Shown here piece after piece: positions 59,095 through 64,000 of a stretch of DNA of 64,000 nt (its first letter is position 1; the number at the start of each line of letters is the position of its first letter). Where the stretch lies: the NCBI RefSeq assembly GCF_016902345.1, contig NZ_JACJLR010000009.1, positions 23,425 to 87,424 of the forward strand. The letters are read 5' to 3'. Both the position numbers and the translations under genes were made by a program. This stretch comes from Mediterraneibacter glycyrrhizinilyticus. GTDB taxonomy: Bacteria; Bacillota; Clostridia; Lachnospirales; Lachnospiraceae. The notes beneath the pieces are model-generated. The model had not been told where the DNA came from and did no database searches. It was given only the letters and a program-made list of their open reading frames with translations.

Positions 59095-59672
59095 AGTTTA
59101 TCATGACAGAGAAATTGCTGGAGATCAAAAAGGATCTCTCAAAAAAACTGAAAAAAGACCGCTTTGAGCATACCATCGGGGTGATGTATACTGCCGCAGC
59201 TCTTGCCATGCGGTACGGTGAAGATATTCAGAAAGCTCTTACGGCAGGGCTGCTCCACGACTGCGGAAAATACTGTTCTGCAAAAGAACAGATCAAGCTG
59301 TGCAGAAAGAAAGGCATCAGCCTGACTGATTCTGAGATTGAGATGCCCGCTCTCGTTCATGCAAAGCTGGGCGCATACCTTGCCGAACACGAATACAGTA
59401 TAAATGACTCCGGCATATTGGATGCGATCACGTATCATACCACAGGGCGTCCGGATATGACGATGCTGGAGAAGATCATCTATATCGCTGATTATATTGA
59501 ACCCAACCGGGCAGAGATTCCCGGCCTGAATGAGGTGAGGTTTCTTGCGTTCGAAGATATTGACCAGGCGGTCTGCCGCTCAGCAGGCGCAACGACCCGA
59601 TATCTCCAGGACGGTGGAAAAGCAGTTGACCCCATGACGATCAGAACGTATAATTTCTATAAAAAGGAGTAG
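59091..59672 (+). CDS. yqeK: YqeK family HD-domain hydrolase
   Basis: 193-residue metal-dependent HD phosphohydrolase; YqeK relatives cleave diadenosine tetraphosphate (Ap4A). HD motif LLHDCGKY with further His in ALVHAKLG and ITYHTTG, and Asp in IADYIEP. A GTG at 59091 overlaps nadD; ATG 59103 is an alternative start with weak site. It stands between nadD and rsfS as expected. Confidence 0.93.
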   Translation: MKFIMTEKLLEIKKDLSKKLKKDRFEHTIGVMYTAAALAMRYGEDIQKALTAGLLHDCGKYCSAKEQIKLCRKKGISLTDSEIEMPALVHAKLGAYLAEHEYSINDSGILDAITYHTTGRPDMTMLEKIIYIADYIEPNRAEIPGLNEVRFLAFEDIDQAVCRSAGATTRYLQDGGKAVDPMTIRTYNFYKKE

Positions 59673-59676
59673 TGAT

Positions 59677-60027
59677 ATGAACCAGTCAAAAGAAATGGCA
59701 AAGATCGCTTACAATGCACTGAGCGATAAAAAAGGCGAGGACATCAAGATCATCGATATTACAGGAATCTCCGTGCTTGCAGATTATTTTATCATCGCGA
59801 ACGGTAACAGCGACAGCCAGGTAAACGCCCTGGTAGACAATGTGGAAGAGGAACTCCACAAAGCAGGGTATCCTCTCCGACAGAGAGAAGGACAGACTTC
59901 CGGAAGCTGGGTGCTGCTGGATTTCGGCGATATCATTGTCCATGTGTTTGACAAAGAGAACAGGCTGTTCTACGATCTTGAGAGGATCTGGAAGGACGGA
60001 AAAAACGTCGAAATAGACGAACTGTAA
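59677..60027 (+). CDS. rsfS: Ribosome silencing factor RsfS
   Basis: 116-residue protein binding L14 and blocking subunit joining when nutrients are short. Conserved IIDITGISVLADYFIIANG, REGQTSGSWVLLDFGDIIVHVF are visible in sequence. Begins four bases after yqeK and ends the operon; a bidirectional terminator follows. Confidence 0.96.
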   Translation: MNQSKEMAKIAYNALSDKKGEDIKIIDITGISVLADYFIIANGNSDSQVNALVDNVEEELHKAGYPLRQREGQTSGSWVLLDFGDIIVHVFDKENRLFYDLERIWKDGKNVEIDEL

Positions 60028-60060
60028 AATATGTTATAAAAATTGAAATGGCGCGAAAGC

Positions 60061-60101
60061 AAGAGACCCGGCAGGAGAGTAAAGTACCTGCCGGGTCTCT
60101 T
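60061..60101. terminator. Bidirectional terminator between rsfS and lexA
   Basis: Perfect 15-bp stem AAGAGACCCGGCAGG (60061-60075) with CCTGCCGGGTCTCTT (60087-60101), 11-base loop, followed by ATTTCG on plus and GC-rich then T-poor on minus; it separates two convergent units. Confidence 0.85.
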
Positions 60102-60113
60102 ATTTCGTTTAGT

Positions 60114-60731
60114 CTATTTAAAAAATCGGAAAACACCAATAACCTTTCCTAATATTGTAACTTCCTGTACAATGATCGGATCCATCGTATCATTTTCGGG
60201 CTGAAGGCGAAAGATGCCTTCCTCTTTGTAAAAAGTCTTAACAGTAGCTCCATCCTCGATCAGAGCAACGACCATATCTCCATTCGACGCAGATGGCGTC
60301 TGTTCAACAAGGACCATATCGCCGTCCAGGATTCCTGCATTGATCATACTTTCTCCCTTTACTTTAAGGAGAAATGTTTGATTATTTGGCATAAATTCTG
60401 TCGGAATCGGGAAGTAATTTTCAACATTTTCCTGTGCAAGTATAGGCTCGCCTGCAGCGACACGCCCTACGATCGGAACATTGACCATCTCACGGCGGGT
60501 CAGATTAAAACTGTCGTCCAGGATCTCAATCGCCCGCGGCTTCGTCGGATCGCGGTGTATATAGCCGTTCTTCTCAAGTGTCTCAAGATGAGAGTGTACG
60601 GAAGAGGTAGACTTCAGATTCACCGCCTCACAAATCTCCCTCACAGCAGGAGGATACCCCCTCTCAAGTATCTGTGATTTGATATATTCAAGTATTTCTT
60701 TTTGTTTCTTGCTGATCTTACCCTGTGCCAT
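60114..60731 (-). CDS. lexA: SOS repressor LexA
   Basis: 205-residue repressor. N-terminal winged helix (1-70: [37 protein letters not shown]), self-cleavage site A93-G94 in RVAAGEP, and the Ser128/Lys165 dyad ([15 protein letters not shown]). Start 60731 has AGGAGGAAAT upstream; the frame is open further. Divergent from yneA with several LexA-type boxes between. Confidence 0.97.
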   Translation of the reverse strand: MAQGKISKKQKEILEYIKSQILERGYPPAVREICEAVNLKSTSSVHSHLETLEKNGYIHRDPTKPRAIEILDDSFNLTRREMVNVPIVGRVAAGEPILAQENVENYFPIPTEFMPNNQTFLLKVKGESMINAGILDGDMVLVEQTPSASNGDMVVALIEDGATVKTFYKEEGIFRLQPENDTMDPIIVQEVTILGKVIGVFRFFK

Positions 60732-60827
60732 GGGATTTCCTCCTGATTTGATTTTATGCTCTGGGGAGCACAATATATAAAATCCAATTTAACATATATT
60801 TATACTAACACACATCTATAGAAATGG

Positions 60828-60923
60828 CAAACATTTGTTGCGAAAATATGTTCGATTTTTATTGAATTATTGTTGACAAACAAATGTTCGCATACTATAA
60901 TAATCATACAGAACAGAAGTTCG
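60828..60923. promoter_or_regulatory. Cluster of four LexA-type boxes
   Basis: Against the Gram-positive box CGAACRNRYGTTYG: 60828-60841 CAAACATTTGTTGC, 60841-60854 CGAAAATATGTTCG, 60877-60890 CAAACAAATGTTCG, 60910-60923 AGAACAGAAGTTCG. The third overlaps the -35 and spacer of the yneA promoter and the fourth lies just after its -10. The first two would cover the lexA side. Confidence 0.75.
60873..60901 (+). promoter_or_regulatory. Consensus promoter of yneA
   Basis: TTGACA, 17-base spacer, TATAAT, fully consensus and overlapped by a LexA box, so strong when repression is lifted. Confidence 0.85.
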
Positions 60924-61005
60924 AAAATAACAGCAAAAGCAGAAATTGTATATTCGTATACAATCAAAAATGGGATTAAGATGTTTTACGTCAGGGGGTA
61001 TAGTA

Positions 61006-61326
61006 ATGAAGAGAAAGAATGGATACTTGCATACAATTTCAATTGGAGCAGCATTTTTACTTGTGTTTTTCTTTGGTATCAGTAATTTCATAGCATTCGC
61101 TCATGAAAATACCGATGATCAGACAGTATATAAGTATTACACAAGTATACAGATACAGTCCGGCGATACTTTATGGGATATCGCAGAAAAAACAATGACC
61201 TCCGAATATGATTCAACAGCTGAATACGTAGATGTTTTAAAGGAAATGAACGGCCTTACTTCAGATCAGATCGAGGCAGGCCAGTATCTGACAGTGGCAT
61301 ACAATGACACTGTGTATCGCGAATAA
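61006..61326 (+). CDS. yneA: YneA-like SOS cell division suppressor with LysM domain
   Basis: 106-residue protein: short basic start, one membrane helix (about 9-32), extracytoplasmic LysM domain (about 48-100: IQIQSGDTLWDIAEKTM, TSDQIEAGQYLTV). Same size, fold and lexA-divergent position as Bacillus YneA, which delays division during SOS. ATG 61006 follows CAGGGGG. Expression should be LexA controlled through the boxes at 60828-60923. Confidence 0.9.
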   Translation: MKRKNGYLHTISIGAAFLLVFFFGISNFIAFAHENTDDQTVYKYYTSIQIQSGDTLWDIAEKTMTSEYDSTAEYVDVLKEMNGLTSDQIEAGQYLTVAYNDTVYRE

Positions 61327-61373
61327 AGACGGTATCAATATACAATCCCTATGTATTGATATATACACTCCAG

Positions 61374-61434
61374 AAGAGGCCAGAGCAGTCTTTCATCCAG
61401 TTATAAGATGATAAGACTTCTGGTCTCTTTTCTC
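61374..61434 (+). terminator. Terminator after yneA
   Basis: AAGAGGCCAGAGCAGTCTT (61374-61392) pairs imperfectly with AAGACTTCTGGTCTCTT (61413-61429), followed by TTCTC. Confidence 0.75.
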
Positions 61435-61481
61435 GTATATTCTGCAGCGCCGGATGATAAAGACAATAAAGAGGAGATAAA

Positions 61482-61514
61482 ATGCTAGATATGAATCTAT
61501 ACGATAAATACTGA
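61482..61514 (+). CDS. Possible 10-residue leader peptide
   Basis: ATG-led frame MLDMNLYDKY with an excellent AAAGAGGAG site seven bases upstream, ending in TGA 100 bases before the recombinase gene. It lies upstream of the recombinase promoter rather than downstream, which argues against attenuation. It could be a remnant of a decayed gene or a real small peptide. Confidence 0.3.
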   Translation: MLDMNLYDKY

Positions 61515-61529
61515 TTTTTCCAAAAGATA

Positions 61530-61558
61530 TAGACTAAATTTTCAATATCTGCTATAAT
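61530..61558 (+). promoter_or_regulatory. Promoter of the tyrosine recombinase gene
   Basis: -35 TAGACT, 17-base spacer, -10 TATAAT, 59 bases before the ATG at 61618. Confidence 0.6.
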
Positions 61559-61617
61559 ATACAGAGTTTCACAGGTATATTATGCCTGACCACTGATCAA
61601 AATAAGGGGTTTTTGTA

Positions 61618-62712
61618 ATGAATAAATCAAAAAATGAACCGAGTCCTTCTCTTTCTGATGTAAAGACTTATCACGAGCAAAAATATATTGATAACACACT
61701 CAGACTTCGCGAGATCCTGAAAACGCTGCCGCCTTTTGCCAGGGATTATTTTCGCGCAGCCGAACCGACTACATCGGCGCGTACGCGGATCTCTTATGCA
61801 TATGATATCCGTGTTTTCTTTCATTTTTTAATGGAGAATAATCCGGTTTTCAAAAATTATTCGATAGATCAGTTTACCGCACAGGATCTGGAGCGTCTTG
61901 AACCGGTTGATATCGAGGAATACCAGGAGTATCTCAAAGTTTATACTGGTGGAGACAATAAACAGATCACCAACACTGAAAAAGGGCTTGCGCGCAAGAT
62001 GTCCGCCCTGCGAAGTTTTTACGGTTATTTTTTCAAGCGGCAGATCATATCAAAAAATCCGACTCTGCTGGTGGATATGCCCAAACTTCATGATAAGGCG
62101 ATCATTCGGCTTGATACAGATGAGGTTGCCATGCTGCTGGACTATGTAGACCATGGCGGGGATAATCTGACCGGCCAGCGAAAGGCATATTATGAAAAGA
62201 CGAAGAATCGTGACCTGGCGATCCTTACCCTTCTCCTTGGGACCGGGATCCGCGTATCCGAGTGTGTGGGGCTGGATATCCAGGATGTGGATTTCAAGAA
62301 CAACGGGATCAAAGTCACCCGGAAAGGCGGGAACGAGATGGTCGTGTATTTTGGCGAAGAAGTAGAAAACGCTCTGAAAACTTACCTCTACACGACAAGG
62401 AAAAACACGGTCCCGCTTCCCGGCCACGAGAACGCACTTTTTCTCTCGACACAGAAAAAGCGGATGGGTATACAGGCGGTGGAGAACATGGTAAAAAAGT
62501 ATGCCCGTGAAGTAACTCCGAATAAGAAGATCACTCCTCACAAACTGCGCAGCACTTACGGTACTGCTCTTTACAAAGAAACAGGCGACATCTATCTCGT
62601 GGCCGATGTCCTCGGACACAAAGATGTGAACACAACGAAGAAGCACTATGCAGCGATTGATGAGAACCGCCGCAGGCAGGCGGCAGGAGCCGTAAAACTT
62701 CGCGAGGTATAA
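61618..62712 (+). CDS. Tyrosine recombinase (XerC/XerD-like)
   Basis: 364-residue site-specific recombinase. SAM-like N-terminal core-binding domain (about 40-145) and catalytic domain with Arg in GTGIRVSECVGL, Lys in TRKGG, HKLRSTYG, LGHKDVNTTKKHYAA giving the His/Trp-position His and Tyr nucleophile. It is longer at the N-terminus than plain XerC/D. With no phage or transposon genes around it, it is more likely a resident chromosome or dimer-resolution enzyme than a prophage integrase. Confidence 0.9.
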   Translation: MNKSKNEPSPSLSDVKTYHEQKYIDNTLRLREILKTLPPFARDYFRAAEPTTSARTRISYAYDIRVFFHFLMENNPVFKNYSIDQFTAQDLERLEPVDIEEYQEYLKVYTGGDNKQITNTEKGLARKMSALRSFYGYFFKRQIISKNPTLLVDMPKLHDKAIIRLDTDEVAMLLDYVDHGGDNLTGQRKAYYEKTKNRDLAILTLLLGTGIRVSECVGLDIQDVDFKNNGIKVTRKGGNEMVVYFGEEVENALKTYLYTTRKNTVPLPGHENALFLSTQKKRMGIQAVENMVKKYAREVTPNKKITPHKLRSTYGTALYKETGDIYLVADVLGHKDVNTTKKHYAAIDENRRRQAAGAVKLREV

Positions 62713-62739
62713 GAAAGTGATCAGAGCGTACCCGCACTC

Positions 62740-62995
62740 CTATGTCCTTTCGGAATATGGGCTTTGATATTTTTTCAGAACACGTACATACAGCCTGGAG
62801 AGGTTGCGGGCATACAGTGTCATGAGTTCAGAGAGCTTTGGCTCTCCTTCCACATATCTCTGATACTGCATCCCCTCGATACTCGTATTGTGCTGTCTGG
62901 AGAGCGAATTTCACTGCTTTTTCGTCTTTGGGCATAAGCATACTGCTCTCACCGGACACAAAATATGCTGCCCGCTGTACAAGGATGGCAAACAT
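62740..62995 (-). pseudogene. Small frameshifted gene, unknown family
   Basis: On the minus strand an ATG at 62995 opens a frame reading MFAILVQRAAYFVSGESSML and on to FALQTAQYEYRG before running off to a stop at 62828; the adjoining frame continues as NTSIEGMQYQRYVEGEPKL and ends YSERT at 62740. Together about 85 residues read naturally across one frame change near 62870-62885, where a run of four G/C bases occurs. It may be a real frameshift, a sequencing error or a decayed gene. Product not recognised. GTGAGGAG lies upstream. Apart from this the 438-base gap holds nothing I can identify. Confidence 0.45.
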
Positions 62996-63150
62996 ATATT
63001 TCAGTTTTGTTATTTCTCCTCACTTATTTTAGCACAGTTTCTCTTGTAATTGTGAATCCGGATAAGTATAATATTAAAATGTGTGATAAAAACTCCACAG
63101 TTCACATCTCACTCAGGAATAGAAAATTCAGTTACAGAAGGGAAAAAATA

Positions 63151-63930
63151 ATGCAGTTACAGAGACTATTGAGTTTTGCCAGGAAAGCTGTTGATGAGTA
63201 TAATATGATTCAGGAAGGGGACCACATTGCAGTCGGGATTTCAGGTGGAAAAGACAGCCTGACCCTCCTCTATGCCCTCCATGGCCTGAAGAGGTTCTAT
63301 CCTCAGAAATTTGAACTGAGCGCTGTTACAGTGGATTTGGGATTTCCGGATTTTGACTTGACGCCGGTTCAGAATCTCTGCCATGATCTTCACGTCCCGT
63401 ATAAGATCGTTACATCGGAGATTTACGACATCCTCTTCAATATCCGCAAGGAGAGCAATCCCTGCTCCCTGTGCGCCAAAATGAGAAAAGGCGCACTCAA
63501 TGAGGCTATAAAGGAGATGGGATGCAATAAAGTGGCATATGCGCATCATAAAGATGATATTATAGAAACAATGCTGCTCTCCCTGATCTTTGAAGGACGT
63601 TTCCACTCCTTCTCACCAAAGACCTATCTTGACCGTATGGACCTGACTGTGATCCGTCCGCTTATGTTCGTAGATGAGATGGATGTGATCGGTTTTAAAA
63701 ACAAATACAATCTTCCTGTTGTAAAAAGCAAATGTCCGGTTGACGGATATACCAAGAGACAGTATGCAAAAGAACTGCTCCGCCAGATCAATCTGGATCA
63801 CCCCGGAGCAAAGGAACGAATGTTTCATGCGATTCTTGAAGGGAACATCTCCGGATGGCCGGAGCGGTGTATCCATCGCCGCGGTGCAAAAGAAAGGGGC
63901 TGTCGGTTAATACCGATTTTTAATCCCTGA
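63151..63930 (+). CDS. TtcA family tRNA thiolation protein
   Basis: 259-residue PP-loop ATPase. SGGKDS (31-36) binds ATP; C105 and C108 (NPCSLC) plus C195 (VKSKCPVDG) match the three cysteines that hold an iron-sulfur cluster in TtcA; AHHKDDIIET is also typical. TtcA makes 2-thiocytidine at tRNA position 32. The frame is open to 62965, but the start MQLQRLLSFARK at 63151 has AGAAGGG upstream and fits the family. Confidence 0.9.
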   Translation: MQLQRLLSFARKAVDEYNMIQEGDHIAVGISGGKDSLTLLYALHGLKRFYPQKFELSAVTVDLGFPDFDLTPVQNLCHDLHVPYKIVTSEIYDILFNIRKESNPCSLCAKMRKGALNEAIKEMGCNKVAYAHHKDDIIETMLLSLIFEGRFHSFSPKTYLDRMDLTVIRPLMFVDEMDVIGFKNKYNLPVVKSKCPVDGYTKRQYAKELLRQINLDHPGAKERMFHAILEGNISGWPERCIHRRGAKERGCRLIPIFNP

Positions 63931-64000
63931 CATGCAGGGAAGAGGCAATCCCAGAGAATTCGGGCTTTTTTAAGCCCCTAATTCTCCAGTGGATTGTCTC
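63904..64000 (+). terminator. Stacked hairpins at the window end
   Basis: CGGTTAATACCG (63904-63915) followed by T-run overlaps the last codons of the TtcA-like gene; TCCCTG-acat-CAGGGA-type hairpin follows; then a long imperfect inverted repeat pairs GAGGCAATCC (63942-63951) with GGATTGTCTC (63991-64000) and GGGCTT with AAGCCC. The last one may continue past the window. Confidence 0.65.

Noticed and set aside
61618..62712. Prophage or integrative element integrase
   Set aside because: No phage genes, attachment repeats or composition break nearby; the gene sits in a housekeeping setting.
62965..63150. N-terminal extension of the TtcA-like protein with a membrane segment
   Set aside because: The extra 62 codons do not match the family and a good ribosome binding site precedes the ATG at 63151.

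Overview
The window reads as ordinary chromosome of an anaerobic, spore-forming, low-to-mid GC Firmicute, most likely a gut Lachnospiraceae (inferred from gene content and order; no 16S gene is present). Pointers are an Rnf ferredoxin:NAD+ oxidoreductase, sporulation genes (GerW-like, DUF2953, YlbJ-like, an alpha/beta SASP), a Gram-positive LexA/YneA SOS pair, L27 with a Prp-cleaved N-terminus, short-form HisG with HisZ, and strong AGGAGG ribosome binding sites. No rRNA, tRNA, CRISPR array, transposase or prophage was seen.

Layout. 1-4.6 kb: end of the rnf operon (rnfE partial, rnfA, rnfB), then a 550-bp non-coding block holding two inverted copies of a palindromic element around a strong terminator, then the flavin transferase apbE (minus strand) divergent from a NusG-II-like protein and a Gx transporter. 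4.6-14.3 kb: ruvAB, zapA, a U32 peptidase, a SEDS/PBP pair that overlaps by 101 bp, and a sporulation-linked group (hypothetical, DUF2953, gerW). 14.3-20.4 kb: rpmB divergent from asp23-fakA, then recG, a YczE-like membrane protein and a SASP. 20.5-32 kb: rsmD-coaD-coiled-coil protein facing ylbJ, an M23 peptidase, then a tight run of RNA-modification and housekeeping genes (rsmF-like, rsuA-like, HAD, ygiQ-like, SDR, rluA-like, recU). 32-37.2 kb: a partial histidine operon (hisZGDB and a HisIE fused to a degenerate HisF-like barrel). 37.3-46 kb: pgsA, a LytTR two-component system with its probable operator and target, an M20 amidohydrolase, and a polar amino-acid ABC transporter. 46-56.7 kb: DUF454 plus a CydDC-like ABC pair, radical SAM proteins with an RNase E/G homologue, aspartate kinase, a CBS protein, and rplU-prp-rpmA. 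56.8-60 kb: obg-yhbY-nadD-yqeK-rsfS. 60-64 kb: lexA divergent from yneA under several LexA boxes, a tyrosine recombinase, a frameshifted small gene and a TtcA-like thiolase.

The most unusual material is non-coding. Two unrelated repeat families (1965-2482, and 14312-14442 with 37633-37772) each show paired base changes in opposite hairpin arms between copies, the mark of a conserved folded structure rather than chance palindromes. Other points of interest are the dead HisF-like domain on HisIE, direct repeats 22 bp apart in front of a probable LytTR target, four LexA-like boxes between lexA and yneA, an RNase E/G homologue without the usual zinc-link cysteines, and a terminator written inside the ylbJ coding sequence. 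All coordinates, spacings and alignments were read by eye.
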